Positions 31,954-44,075 of a stretch of 64,000 nt of DNA are shown here, piece by piece. The notes under the pieces were generated by a model. The model was not told the origin of the DNA, made no database searches, and saw only the letters and a program-made list of their open reading frames with translations. The first letter of the stretch is position 1; each line of letters opens with the position of its first letter. The translations under genes were made by a program, and so were the position numbers. The stretch is from positions 259,529,696 to 259,593,695 of the forward strand of contig OZ010793.1 in NCBI GenBank assembly GCA_963932465.1, given 5' to 3'. Origin of the DNA: Maratus speciosus. Taxonomy: Eukaryota > Arthropoda > Arachnida > Araneae > Salticidae.

Positions 31954-33456
31954 AACTAAACGATTTTTTTTAATTCTTCTATGATCTCATGAACTTTCAA
32001 AATATGAATGTTAGAAGCAGAAAGAAAAAATGCTGTGAATGAATAACTACTGTTTCACTGTACAAGAAAAATAATTTCATAAGTGAAGCAGATGCAAGGT
32101 TGAAAAAATAGAAGTGTAAATTATGATTCATTTTGGGAAATTCTTTTTAATATCCAGACCAAAGATCTTTAAATAACAGATGAAAAAATTGCAAGGTTAA
32201 TTTAGAATTTTTTTAACAGAAAAAATATAGGATATTTCCTTTACTGCATGTCCACACCCACTGAAACAGCAATGAACTCAGCGTCACAGGCCACTACAAA
32301 GTTACAAAAATACTGTGAGAAATCTTTTTTAGTCTACTAAGATAGACTAAAAAGTCATTGATCAAAGTTGCACTCTAGAAAATACTAGAAAAGCAGCAGT
32401 CAGATGATGATACTTCTTAAACTTAAGGCTGCTATCTTTCGAACTTTCCTCTCAATTTATTAAGTCTATGAGTGTAGAATGCATTCGTATATTAAAAATA
32501 TATCTTCAGGAAATAAATGTTCTTAATTGCTTGTTTCTTCGTACTCTTCTTAAAGGGGTGGCAATCATTTCGTCGACAAATATTTCTGATATGTATTGTA
32601 CATGTACATTAATCACTAGATAGTTTCGTTGTCAGCGGTGGTCGGTTGGAGTTTTGATGTCAGTTTATTACTCCCAAAAGTGGAAGTAGAGAACTCATTA
32701 AAAGCTACTTACACAGAAGGTGTAGTGAGCGTAAAATTCTATGTTTAAATGTATATTGAAATAAAAATTACTTTTAATGATTTTGTAATCCTTGCACATG
32801 ATTTCGTAAGGAAATTTTCCACACATTTTAATTTGGTACACAATAAATGTTATTGAATGTAATATATGTATAATAATTGAGAGTTTCATGTTGCATCATT
32901 TCAGCATTTTAACCCCGCCCCCTCTTTTCCCCTCCTGACTATGCTTGTAGAGTGACAGTATATTGATATTGTATTATTAATTAATCATCTGTTGAACTAT
33001 GTTATCTTTTAATATTAAATTGGCAATTTTATTTGAGAGAATAGGATTTATTTCAAATGCCCCCCCCCCCCCCCCCCAAAAAAAGTGTTTATTTTTCTGT
33101 TAAAGATAGGTTCTTGGTAGTGTTAACTGATGGTACCAGAGAAGTACTTGAAGACATATTATACGCGATGGTATATCATGATATATACATGATATATGTA
33201 TTAATAGCTAAGGTATGAGCAACATTAATAATTTTGTTTCATGATAATTTACAAAAAATACATTTGTTCACAAATCAAATTATCAACGAAATGTAAATTA
33301 CATACGATGTACAGACGAAATGCTATGTCGACAAAGTGTACATAGACTTAACAATACAGAGAGGAATTCTGGAAGCTGAGTGAGTAGCAGCCTTAACAAT
33401 TCAGAATAAATAAATAGATACAAACAAAATAATTGTTTGATTAATGACTATATTAC
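31954..33456 (+). other. CUB gene 3' UTR and downstream AT-rich sequence
   Basis: The candidate poly(A) signals AATAAA are at 32512-32517 and 32842-32847. The stretch has a C-run at 33060-33077. There are no further gene signals. Confidence 0.5.
32512..32517 (+). promoter_or_regulatory. candidate poly(A) signal of the CUB gene
   Basis: AATAAA lies about 560 nt after the stop codon of exon C. It is the first canonical hexamer on the plus strand after the stop. Chance occurrence is likely in such AT-rich DNA. Confidence 0.35.
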
Positions 33457-33988
33457 AATTATACTTTTTTACAAACATACCAGTCTTTATCAGATATTAT
33501 CGTATAGAAAAGAGAGCAACTCATGCATAATTGCATCCGTTATACTTCATCACTAAAAGATAGTTTCCTAACAATCCTTCAATAGTGTCCTTAAAAATGC
33601 ACTTTATTATTACTTTATAAAAACATAATTTGTCCTCCTTTACAATACCATTATAGTTCTATCAAATCTAACTAAATATAAACAGCTTGACAGAACTGAA
33701 AGAATAAGTAATAAACTAAGATTTAATAGAACTAAAATGGCATTGTAAAGTTATGTTTTGTGTTGCAAGTTATGTTTTTATAAAGTGATAATAAAGTGTA
33801 TTTTTAAGGACACTGTTAAAAGATTTTAAGCATCCGTTATATTTCATCATTTAAAAAAAAAAAGCACTATAGTTATAGTGCTTTTTTTTTAAATGATGAA
33901 ATATAATGGATGCAACTATGCGTGAGTTACTCTCTTTTCTATACAAAAATGTCTGATGAAGATTGGTATGTTTCTAAAAAAGTATAAA
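33457..33988. repeat. compound foldback with a second palindrome in one arm
   Basis: Outer arms (about 33457-33668 and 33715-33988) pair through 'tatacttttttacaaacata', 'gtatagaaaagagag', 'catccgttatacttcatca' and 'ttaaaaatgcactttattat'. The right arm has an extra near-perfect palindrome at about 33838-33909 (atttcatcatttaaa ... agcactata / tatagtgct ... tttaaatgatgaaat). The central loop is about 45 bp. No target duplication was fixed; no coding. Confidence 0.8.
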
Positions 33989-34939
33989 TATATAAATATT
34001 GCAGAACTTTGATGTAATAATATGATACTGATGTTTCAAAAAATACAGTCTGCTCAGCAAAAAAAACAAAAAGTCTGTCATAATATGGAAAAAATAAGAA
34101 CTGTGATTTTTATTCTTTCGTTCACTAAAACAGATTTTATTAGCTATTGTGCAATTATCAATAAATCTTATCATAGAATTACTTCCACTTTCTTGTTGAA
34201 CAGATTGTAGTATTTTATGTATTACAATCTTAAGATGTTTGTAAAGAAATTAGCACCTCTTTATTATACCGCTCATTCATATATGTTTTTTTTTTCTCCC
34301 TTGTCTCCCAGAATATGAGATATGCTGAGCGTCTACTGTATTACACTTCTATCTTATTGGAAAAAAATTTATTTCAGATATTTGTTTTATTAAAATAAAA
34401 CGAATTAATTAATGATAAAAAAAATAATGAGGTGAACAAAATATTAAAGGATATAGTAGAGTTAATGTGTGATGATTTTATATGTGTGTAAGTATAAGCA
34501 TTTGCTCAAATGCTAAATAGATGCTCATTTGTTTTTGTTGTAAGTTTTTAATAAAATGTATCACTGAATTAAATGACTATTACTTATAAAAATTATACTG
34601 AACAAGAAATAAAAAATCTTAATATTGCTATTTTCTCATTGTGAAAAGGTTGAAAGTTTGTTGTGGCATGAATTTTCAAAATGATTCCAACAAATTTTTC
34701 AGTACGTTGAGATTTTTCGAAAATTGTTTAATATTTCAACATTTTTGTCTAGAAGCAGTGTTTTTAATATTTTTACCAGTTTACTGCATTGTTTACATTT
34801 TTCAAATTAAAATTTTTCCCAAAATGATGAGAGATAATTCAAGGAAATCTTTTTTTTCCTTTTATGTCACTTGGTGTTTTCCTCAAGTACATTTGAAATA
34901 TTAATTAGAACTGAATTGCAATTAGAATGAACAAGAAAG
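33989..34939. other. AT-rich, nothing recognised
   Basis: Short frames (34022-34210, 34641-34904) have no family likeness. No paired ends were seen. Confidence 0.4.
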
Positions 34940-35139
34940 AAAAAAATCATGCATCAAGCATAGATTATGAAACACTTTCCAACACATTCAGAATGTTATA
35001 ACAAAACTTCATGCTTTAAAAAATTAAAATATTATGTCTAATTCCACCCTATGGAAAAGCATAACACATTTGAAAACCCAATTTCAGCTGTCCCCATCTA
35101 CAATCGGAAAGTTATCCGAATTTTTTCAGCAGTCCTGTA

Positions 35140-36354
35140 CAGGGTTGGGGTTTTGGACGCCCAAAACTAGTTTTGGACAGGACATGTGGGTTTTACTGTC
35201 CAAAACTGTACTAAAGTGTCTAAAACTGTACTAAAGCGTCCAAAACTGTACTAAAGTGTCCAAAACCTTAAAAAAAGCAACATTCTACATGTAAGCACTG
35301 CACACTTATTTAAACATATGAATAAATATAAATATCTCACAATATATTTTACTAACATTCCATTTAATTCTTTGGTAAATGAAAAAAAAGTTCAAATTTT
35401 TCTTATATCTGTGTAACATAAAAAGTTCTGTTTCTGTTAAAATTGAGTTATAATAATAAGAAATTCTTTATAATACCACACATGTAGTATAGGGAGGGGA
35501 GATTTGCTTAACACTAATGCTTTTGTTTCACTTTTTGTGCAAGAAAATGTTACAAAGAAATTTCTTTTAAATAATATTTCATTGTAAATTATCTTTTCTA
35601 GATTATAGGATAATGAAAGAAAAACACAAATATTTAATTTAAAATCTAGAAGTTATTTTTAAATTATGTATTTTTATTATGAATTTAATCTAATTCTAGT
35701 GAACATTCTATTTCTTAAGAGTTAAATAGTGTTGTTATAATAATAGTCATATAATAGTGTTATAATAATAGTCATATAATAGTGTTATAATAATAGTCAA
35801 TATCTAAATATCTCATAATCAAACAAAATCAATTATTTTTATTTATACTATTTCTTAATATACACATATACATAGTTGCCAGCCGTAAGCTGGTTTAATC
35901 AGTATGCTGAACCTGAACTCCATTTATCAATTATTTCCAGTAACAACTCTCGGGACTTTCAGTAACAGAATCAGAATGTATTCTTCATAAAAATCATTAT
36001 TACTTCTAATAACTACTATTATTTAAATGAATAACATTAAAATTATGATACATAATTAAATTTAATATCTTCTTAATGTAATTACTTTGTTACGTAGGGC
36101 AATTAGGTTGTTGCTACTAAATTGTTAGGTAGTATAACGTAGGGTAATTAGGTTGTTAATACTAAATTGGTATTTTTGTATTGTAATCTTTTTGCCAATT
36201 TTTTAAACTTTTAGCATTGTTCTGATAAATACAATTTTACTACAAAATATAGTTTTGGACAGTTTTAGACAGAAGGAGGGTTTTGGACAGTACGGTTTAA
36301 ACCATGGATTTTACCGTGGTTTTTACCATTGTGTCCAAAACCTTGCCAACCCTG
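35140..36354. mobile_element. hAT MITE with exact 8-bp duplication
   Basis: Ends cagggttggggttttggac and (inverted) cagggttggcaaggttttgg. The 8-bp duplication gtcctgta is at 35132-35139 and 36355-36362. Near the left end a 20-bp unit 'gtccaaaactgtactaaagt' is repeated three to four times (35196-35265), a typical subterminal transposase-binding arrangement. Internal tandem repeats lie at about 35730-35800 (24-bp units) and 36090-36175 (about 45-bp units). No transposase frame. Confidence 0.9.
35730..35802 (+). repeat. 24-bp tandem repeat, three copies
   Basis: The unit 'tagtgttataataatagtca' plus 'tata' is repeated three times without interruption inside the hAT MITE. Confidence 0.85.
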
Positions 36355-36995
36355 GTCCTGTATATGATATATAGATTTGTATCTATTAACTACATGCATG
36401 CCAAAATTTAGTTCACTTAAGAAATAAATATACCTCAGCTGAAAATTCCCCTTCAACAATTTCCTCTAATAAGGATAATGGAACGTGAATACTATTGTGC
36501 AGTCCTGTATATGAGATATAGAATTTATATATAACAAGTAACATTTAAAAAATTAGTTACATTTAAAAGCCCATACCGAATTTTAAAACGCACACTCCTG
36601 CAATTATTGCTCAAAGACAGTATTGTAACTGACTTCTTTTGTGTGTCCCTGTAAATGAATAAAAAATGCTATGATGCAGTGTTCTATACTAACGTAATCG
36701 TAGTGAAATTCAGTGATTTGTATCAGTTTCAATAGATTTGAAATAGCATAATCTATTTAAAGTACTCTGCAAAGGATTTTTTCCTATATACCATAATGTA
36801 ATGGAATTGAATTCTTTTGAGTGCCCCTATAAATGAACTATTAATCCTACATACTATATACAATACCAAACATGCTTTAGTGACCCTAAATAACCTTTAT
36901 CAATTGCATGAAAATCAGAGTATATTTATGGGAGTTAGAGCGTGGACAGAGGGACAGACAAAGCGAATGCATAAAAACTTTTAAACTTTGTTGGA

Positions 36996-37436
36996 AAGTG
37001 TTAAAAATGATTGGATCTTACTTACAAGTAATTAATTCTGTTCAATTATTTTTTATCATTTTGTAACATTACCAATATGAAGAAGTAGGTAATGCATTAA
37101 CGTATAGATATTATGTAGTAATGCTTTCCTAAAATAACTTACTGTTCCAATAAATTCAAAGGGGGATTATAAGAATATCTGATTGTGCTCTTTTGAAAAC
37201 GTTCAATTCCTTTTCTACAGCAGCTGCACAAATAGTTTCTTTTTAAGGTAAAAAAAAAAAAAAAAAGATTACTTACAATAAATAAAATTGAATGTGAAAC
37301 TTTTTCTTTGACATGAAAATGTCACGAATTTTTTATAATTTTATGCTGATTTTAACCTATTTTTTTCAGTGACAAACGCTTTACTCTAACTATAACACAG
37401 TTCAAACTAAGATACTTTGTAAAAGAAAAATTGAAT
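36996..37436. other. AT-rich spacer
   Basis: Contains an A-run at 37252-37266. No gene or paired repeat was recognised. Confidence 0.4.
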
Positions 37437-39152
37437 TTCTCTATTCTTGAAAAAAAATTCAACTAATGCTGCAGTTATTAATTGTATTTAATGTGATCTT
37501 TTCACTTTTTCAGCATATCCGGCAAAAACTTAACTGGTAGCTTTATGGAGAAATGTATAATAAACCTGTTGAAGCCTGTGTTTGTTTATTATATATATAT
37601 CCGATATTTATTTTCAAAATATGAAGAAGTTTGATATTTTCGATATTTTTATATTTGATATTTTATTTATTTTCAAAATCTCACTGTGCAAAATATTTTT
37701 GATATTTTCAGTCAAAACAAGTATAAATGAAATTTCCAACTGTTATTAACTGTGTCGTTCTGTAGATGAAGAACTTTTGTCTCTGGCAGTAACTTTTTTA
37801 GCCAAAGAAAAATATCTTTTACAAGGTTTATGTTTGAAGTCTTTATATTTAAATGCAGAACTTACAATTACATGGGACAAAATTAATTCAGAACATCCAT
37901 CGAAAGATTAACTGACTAATTTAGATAAACAGTTATTTACAGCTTCATTACAAAAGAATCTTTTCTGGTTTTGAAATAGTTGAATCTAAAGATTTAAACT
38001 GTAAAACATGTCAGGAAATAAAAAAGAAGACAAGCTTACATCTATGAGATTTGCAATAAAAAAACTATTTTGCATTTAAAATTTTGTAGAATAAAACATG
38101 AAATTTTCTTAGAAGTAAATCCTAAAGTTTTTTTCTTTTCTTTTTGTAAAGAAAATTCTGCTTTCAGTTAGGTAATCTTCAATCAAGTGAAAAAGAAAGA
38201 AAAATGTATTTTTAGACTATTGTTTTATTAAGTTTTTATGTTAAGTGCCATATGTTTTAGTTTCTAATTTATATTATGCTTGAAAATATTTAGTATCAGT
38301 GGTAAATTGACTATTTTGAAAATATTGGATATATATCAAATATATATCAAAATATCAGATATTTTTTATATTTTCGAAAACATATTTACAAACCCTGGTT
38401 GAAGCAGACAGTTTTTAAATTGAAGAATTATTTTAAGTGCTATTTAATTTTGAATTTGGTCAGGATAGTCCAGTTACACAAGTTTTATAGGAACAAAAAC
38501 TTTGCATAGCAATTTAACCATTTTTTGCAGGTATATAGTTGACTAGGTTGTAATGAGAAGTGTCCAATCCTTTACTTTCCCCTCCCCCCCCAATTTTATC
38601 GTCTGAATTGAAACTTAATTCATAGTTTGAAATAGTCATCTTTATCTACTGTTGCCAGATTTTAAAAAGCCCAAATAATATTTCCAAACACTTTCAGTTG
38701 AAAAATATATTTATATGTGAATATTAAGAGAGTAAAAAAAAAAAAAAAAATTATATATTAAATTAAAATAACTTAATTATCATGTGAAAAGTATATTTAA
38801 TGGTGAAAATTACATAATATTTAAAACTTTTCTTCTAGATGTTATATAAGTTCGGGAGCAGCAAAATTTTTTAATAGCCAATTTTCAAATGTGTAATTGA
38901 TCTTACTTAATCATGAAAACAGACATCTGCTATAACTAGAATGGTGGATGCGGGCTTTGTGTACAGAAAACTCTCTCAGTCAAAGAGAAAGGAATGGAAG
39001 CCCGATTACAGAAGATTGCCACTAGTCTTAATATCATTCAATCTTCAGTAATTGGTTAATCTTTTTAAAACAGAGAAAATTTGTGTATATATCACCTGTG
39101 TAGTACGGATAGGGGTTGTTGAGTGTAGCTCATAGGGGATATAGATCCCTAG
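37437..39152 (+). mobile_element. Helitron-like element with nested hAT
   Basis: The probable 5' end is tctctattcttgaaaaaaaa. The 3' end is a weak hairpin followed by ccctag (CTAG at 39149-39152), then T. Blocks 'agaattattttaag', 'ttttataggaacaaaaactt', 'agattgccactagt' and 'gtgtagctcatagggg' match the copies ending at 2693 and 5749. The hAT at 37576-38397 is inserted. No helicase is encoded. Confidence 0.6.
37576..38397. mobile_element. 822-bp hAT element inside the Helitron
   Basis: The 8-bp duplication gttgaagc is at 37568-37575 and 38398-38405. The right end (inverted) is cagggtttgtaaatatgttt. The left end is eroded (ctgtgtttgttta). The interior is rich in 'gatattt' words near both ends. 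A stretch near 37765-37890 reads weakly like coding (EELLSLAVTFLAKEKYLLQG) but is not recognisable. Confidence 0.8.
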
Positions 39153-41130
39153 TTCTGTTTTTAAAAAATAATAAAATTCACTAGCTAATCACAAACATTT
39201 ATTACCTTTTGAAAGTAAGTATTCATGGTGTCAGAGATTACATTAGTCATCTCCCTCACACTTTTTCACATGTATTGGAATAAAATATATTGCAAGTGCC
39301 ACCTTTCAAACATTAAGGACCAAATATGAATATGCCAAACAGGCAACAGTTTTTTGTAAAAGAAGAACAAATATTTTGATACTGTTAAGAAAAATGTGCC
39401 TATAAAAAAATAATAATCTTTAAATATTTTTTTTTTAATTACATATAATAAATATTATGACACCAAAATAAAACAACACATAGTTATGGCAATGTTGTAA
39501 ATGCATTATAAATAGGGTTGAATATTTATCAAGGTGCAGATTTTTAATTCCCCCCCCCCCCCCCAATCTGCAATTCTTGTAAAGTGGCATAATTTTCATG
39601 AAAATTGTTTAAAGTCTCAATATTTACCAATTTCTTAGTCTTCAAAAATTGTTTTCAATATTTTTATGACAATCGAAGTTAAGCAAATGAAAATCAACGT
39701 TTTTCAAATCTAGATTTGAAGCAAAATGAAGGTCTCTTTAAAAGTTCAGATATAACTCAGACCATACCCCCCGAATGCCCTATTATAATTCAAGTCTTTG
39801 ATCTGGATACATATCAGTGTTGGAGGGGGATCAAAGAAAGAAATGTTTCATTTTAAATAAACATATTTCCTGCATTTCCTCGCATATTGGTTTTATGTGA
39901 CTTGAAAGGTTAATCTGGCTGGACAAGATAAATATTTATTGTTTAACATATTTTGTTTATTTTGAAACTTTAAAACAGAAGTGAATTTAACATCGTTTCC
40001 ATTTATAACAGCTATTTAATGTCTTAGTCTCACATAAGAAAGTTTTTATTAAAATAATTATGTCGTTTTCAATAACATTTCAATGTTTGAGGATAAAGAA
40101 TAAATATAAAGCTCTTATACAACAACAGATGTAATGTTGAAGACGTTAAACTAGTAGAATTTTGGAAATCGAAAATTGAATGCTAAAAAAACAGCAGTCT
40201 AATAATATTTGCTAATTTCAACAAATAGCATGGTCAATGAAAGTTTATTAAAAATAATAAAAATATGTTACAGATAGAAAGAATGTTTAAATAAAATTGA
40301 TGATTCAACTTTTTTACTTTCGTGAAAAAAGTTAAACTTAGCATGAAATTATTTTTTTTTTTTTTTTTTAAACAAGCAACCATAGTTATAGTGATAATTT
40401 ATGTAATAAATTGTGTTAGATATGGTAGAGAAAATGTGATGCATTCTCCATCACTTTTTTAAAAAAAAAAAGTCTTAAGGACATTAAGTACATTAAACAA
40501 GAATATATATAAGCAGAGATTTTTGGCTTCAGCGACAAAGTTAAAGTAAAAGAAATCTCTTTTTTTCTCTAAGAAGTTGTAGTTGCTTTAATATAGAATG
40601 TTTATTTACTGCCTCTGTGCCTGATTTTTGTTTAAAGATTATTTAAATGTTTCATATAAGATCAAAAATATAAGTTTATTTAGCTTTATTTTTTTATGAA
40701 GCATTTATAATACCAATGTAGTTTTTTTTTATGTATTAGCATGAGAATAATAAAGCAAAACATATGTAAGAACTATACCCATGCTGGTGTTTTAAATGTC
40801 TCATATCAAAAAACAAATTGATGTAAATGAAGTACATTAAAATTTGCTAAAAATAACCTATGTTTCTACTCTTACAATATATTTAAACAATCCTCAAACA
40901 AAACTAGTTGGATGTGCCAATCCCAAGACTTTATTTCTCACGCATGTTAATATTGCAAAAAGTTGTTACACATGTTAATACTTCAGTGTCATTACTTCAA
41001 TATTACACCAACTTTGATTTTAATCTCTTAAGTTTCTACCCTTTTTACTAATCAGAATAAAAACAAGTTAATATCAATCATAAAATTTAATAAAATCAAT
41101 ATTTTTCATTACTTTGTTGTACATCAGCTG
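39153..41130. other. AT-rich intergenic sequence
   Basis: C-run near 39550-39564 and homopolymer tracts. No gene, no paired ends and no tandem repeat was found. Confidence 0.4.
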
Positions 41131-41139
41131 CTTGAGAAT

Positions 41140-41600
41140 CGCCAGGTAAGCGGGATTCAAATTTCCCATCACTGCATAAACAGCCGACTACGAAAAATCA
41201 CTATAACAGCCCCTCCTTCTGGCAGACTGTTACCAAATTGACCTGCTGGCCATAGCCAAAAACATACACATGAAACTTTGTTCAATTCACTGTATAATTT
41301 CATACACTTTTCGATGGTACAATAATGAAAATGGCACAAAAATTGCTATTACAGCATCCCTTTCCAGCGGAATATTTCCAAATTCAAGGAAGACCTCAAA
41401 AAATTTGGTTCAATTCTATACCTAACTTCATACACTTTTCGACAATACAAAGAGATATATACATGGAAAGACGGACATTTTGTATGAACATGTTTTTTGG
41501 GATATCTGGCCCCTAAAACATGTAAATCTGTCAAAAACCAGAAGTAAAAAAAAATCTGATAACAATACTTCTTTCTTTAGAAAGAAGTAAAAATCAATCA
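41140..41600 (-). repeat. diverged relative of the hairpin-tailed repeat family
   Basis: The end 'cccctaaaacatgtaaatct' followed by 'gtcaaaaaccagaag' and the hairpin 'acttctttctttagaaagaagt' near 41570-41591 corresponds to the tail of the element at 25120-25740. The monomers upstream have drifted beyond the 145-bp consensus. Frames at 41325-41516 and 41349-41534 are fortuitous. Confidence 0.5.
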
Positions 41601-42083
41601 GAAAGACAGTAAATGTACATCCTAAATTAAAGTAATCAAAACATAGAAAAAAAGTTTTGACCTTCACCTTTATACCAAAAATCAATGCTTATTTATTCAT
41701 CTTCTTTCAAAGATTCACTTTTATACGAGTGGACATGGGTTTTTAGTAGTGGAAAAAATCTCCGCAGCCTTCAGGGATTTCAAAAACGTAGCGACTGAAT
41801 TACATAAAATAAAAATATTTTCATTGTACATACAACGAAGTAATGTTGTGAGGGGGAAGGGGGGGGGAAGCAATGATTATATCAACTTTATGGTTTTTTT
41901 TTTTTTTTTTTTGCACTGAATCACAGTTGTGATAATAAGTAATATTACAAGACGATGAGAAATAAGATATTTTTTAATTATACATGTGATACAAGGAATA
42001 AAATAATTAGTAAAATTAATTTACCAATTTTTTTAATATCTAGATACTTAGAATGTTTAGTATGGTGAAATAAGGATTCAAAT
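41601..42083. other. AT-rich spacer downstream of TRMT112
   Basis: Poly-T and poly-G tracts (about 41851-41912). Nothing else was recognised. Confidence 0.4.
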
Positions 42084-42089
42084 TTTATT
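42084..42089 (-). promoter_or_regulatory. poly(A) signal of TRMT112
   Basis: AATAAA on the minus strand, about 140 nt after the stop codon, is a normal distance for a short 3' UTR. Confidence 0.55.
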
Positions 42090-42229
42090 ACTTTTTTTTT
42101 TTAATAATAATAAGACAAAAAAATAATAAGTCAGAAGTAGTCTTTAAAATGAATATATTTACATATTATATACAATGGATTTTATCAATGATAAAATATG
42201 CGGTGTTTCATATGAGATACCGACATTCA

Positions 42230-42331
42230 TCACACTTCATCTTCATTAGCAAGCATATTGGGTATGCCATTGCTCACAGGAAATTTCACACCAGTTTCAG
42301 GACAAATTAATTCACCAGATATCAACTGAAC
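42230..42331 (-). CDS. TRMT112: TRMT112 (methyltransferase activator), terminal exon
   Basis: Minus-strand exon of 34 codons. The acceptor (ttttcatag) lies just above 42331 and the TGA is at 42230-42232. The product ends [20 protein letters not shown] followed by [13 protein letters not shown]. This matches the C-terminal part of TRMT112/Trm112, including the zinc-ligand Cys in LICPE and the highly conserved NGIPNML motif. TRMT112 is a small (about 125 aa) cytosolic and nuclear partner that stabilises several methyltransferases acting on tRNA, rRNA (METTL5, BUD23), release factor eRF1 (N6AMT1) and others. The exon begins in phase 0 directly after the HHVLLE end of the exon at 51312-51404. The intervening intron is 9.0 kb, unusually long for such a small gene, and is mostly repeats. 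Confidence 0.93.
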   Translation of the reverse strand, partial: VQLISGELICPETGVKFPVSNGIPNMLANEDEV

Positions 42332-42505
42332 CTATGAAAAATAATAACATTTAAAATAAGAATACTATTTACATACACAAATTATACATGTTAAGATACA
42401 AGAGAAATATTAACTTTTGGTCAGAATTTTACTTTTGAGTCCCAATTTTGTGAAAATTATAGTGTAAATATGCCAGCAATAAAAAACCTTCAAAGTTTTT
42501 GGTTC

Positions 42506-42561
<56 letters not shown>

Positions 42562-42631
42562 GCAATAAGAGTTGAGTTTTTATTTATTTATTTATTTTTT
42601 CATAATTCTCTCTTGCATGTTTTATAATAGA

Positions 42632-42705
42632 GATGCAACGAATATTCGGCCTGCCTGCCGAATATTAAGTCCATTATTCGGCCTTGGCCGAATAATACTG
42701 TAATA
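42632..42705. mobile_element. solo end of the 'cgaatattcgg' hAT family
   Basis: 'agagatgcaacgaatattcg' followed by palindromic 'ccgaatattaag' and 'attcggccttggccgaataa' matches the end of the hAT at 55673-58062. No second end was found nearby. Confidence 0.55.
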
Positions 42706-43671
42706 AATGTTTTTATATTTACACAGTATAACTTTTTAATTTGACAATTTATATTCATCATGTATAATGAAAATTTTATTTGAAATTAAGTAACACTATT
42801 TTTTTCCATTAACTTTCATACCCTGAATGGGTTTTATCTACCCATTTTTATATAAGAGACTAATTTAGGAATCATGTTAAAAAAATTTTATGCTGTATAA
42901 GTAAGTACAAAAAGTATCTGTAGCTAACATAATCTGTTAAATTTAAAATTAATCTAAATTTTTTTTTTTATCATAATGGGAAGTTTAACATTTATCCCTT
43001 GTTACATATAAAAAATATTTCTTTGAATAATATTTTGAATTAGACCTATAAAGAACATAAATATATGATTGATTAGATATATAGATATATTATATGTATA
43101 AAATATTTAAGTCTTATATGTTGCATTACTTAAAGGGTTTTTTTTTTTTTTTTTTTTTAGTAAAATAGGCTTAAAAGTTAAATATAATTTAAGTGATTTT
43201 TTTTTAAGTGAGTTACTATTTCTTATGAAATAATGAAAGAAATGTAGTATATTTTGAGATCTAAATAGCCATTTTAAAAGCAAAAGCGATGGAAGAAATT
43301 CCTAATGTCAAAATCTGGAAAACGGCTCGGGCGATTTTCTTTAAATTGATATATAATATTAATCTGTTTTATGTGAAGGGAATAAGATAACAGCTGTTTC
43401 CGGAAAAACTCTAATTTTCTTTTTATTTCACATTTTTTTCCCTCCGAAAATGACCAGGGCGATCTTATTAAAATTAATATATAATATGAATCTATTCTAG
43501 ATGAACCGAATAAGACCATGTTTGTATCCTGGAAGACTCTTATTCGTTATATAATAAGCATGAAAAATCGGACTATATTTTTCCGCCATTTATGGGAATT
43601 TCACTGAAATTGCGCCTCTGTATTTGTGCGCATAATTTCTTCTGTTCAACTTTTAGGGGAATGTTTCCGTA

Positions 43672-43750
43672 CCTTCTGTAGCTCAGTCGGTTAAGCGCTG
43701 GTCTTGCAATGCATACGTTGTGAAGTCTGTCCTCTTTGAAGCAGTAAGCA
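43672..43750 (+). pseudogene. tRNA-like fragment, degenerate
   Basis: 'tgtagctcagtcggttaagc' is a good tRNA D-arm/A-box sequence and is followed by 'gctggtcttgcaatgcatac'. The anticodon stem and the T arm (expected ggttcgaatcc, here tgaagtctgtcc) do not pair properly. It is probably a decayed tRNA or the head of an old SINE. Confidence 0.4.
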
Positions 43751-43904
43751 TTTTTTTTTTTTTATCCTTTTTAAGTCAGTTAATAAAGTAAATTTAATTT
43801 TATGTTTCTATAAGAATGCATTTGTTTATTTTGATTTTTTTTCTTTAAGAGTTTCACATATCACTATTTCGTGACAATTTTTCAAACAATAAAAATACTG
43901 TAAG

Positions 43905-44075
43905 ATCTGTCTAAGGCAGACTCTGTGTAAGCCGGAAATCTGCCTACCACAGAAAGACTTTAGAGTCCCGGCGAATCCATTGAAAATAACATTAATATGT
44001 GCTCCGTAAGCCGGTATCTGCCTAACACGGAAATGGAAAGGTTTTTAAGGTCCACCAAAAGTCAATTTTTACTTA
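43905..44075. repeat. one-sided end of a DNA element
   Basis: 'tctgtctaaggcagactctg' and 'taagccggaaatctgcctac' are repeated as 'taagccggtatctgcctaac'. The composition resembles the subterminal zone of pogo/Tigger elements. No opposite end was found, so the call is tentative. Confidence 0.3.

Larger units (their letters stand above)
34940..36995 (-). repeat. inverted copy of the long dispersed repeat family, split by a hAT
   Basis: Read on the minus strand, the head 'gtccctctgtccacgctcta' near 36950 and the tail 'ggaaagtgtttcataatcta' near 34965 (plus-strand form tagattatgaaacactttcc) delimit a copy. Body words 'ccattacattatggtatata' and 'gggcactcaaaagaattc' match the other copies. The hAT element at 35140-36354 is inserted in it. 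Confidence 0.6.

Noticed and set aside
34641..34904. 87-codon plus-strand frame
   Set aside because: Phe/Ile-rich composition expected from AT-rich noncoding DNA, with no splice context or family match.
42510..42559. Run of 50 A next to the TRMT112 terminal exon, as a retrocopy poly(A) tail
   Set aside because: The exon is on the minus strand with a clean acceptor and intron in front of it, so it is not a processed copy. The run is a homopolymer in the intron, with no target duplication found.
43672..43750. Functional tRNA gene
   Set aside because: The D-arm is good, but the anticodon stem and T arm do not pair and the B box is lost; kept only as a degenerate fragment.
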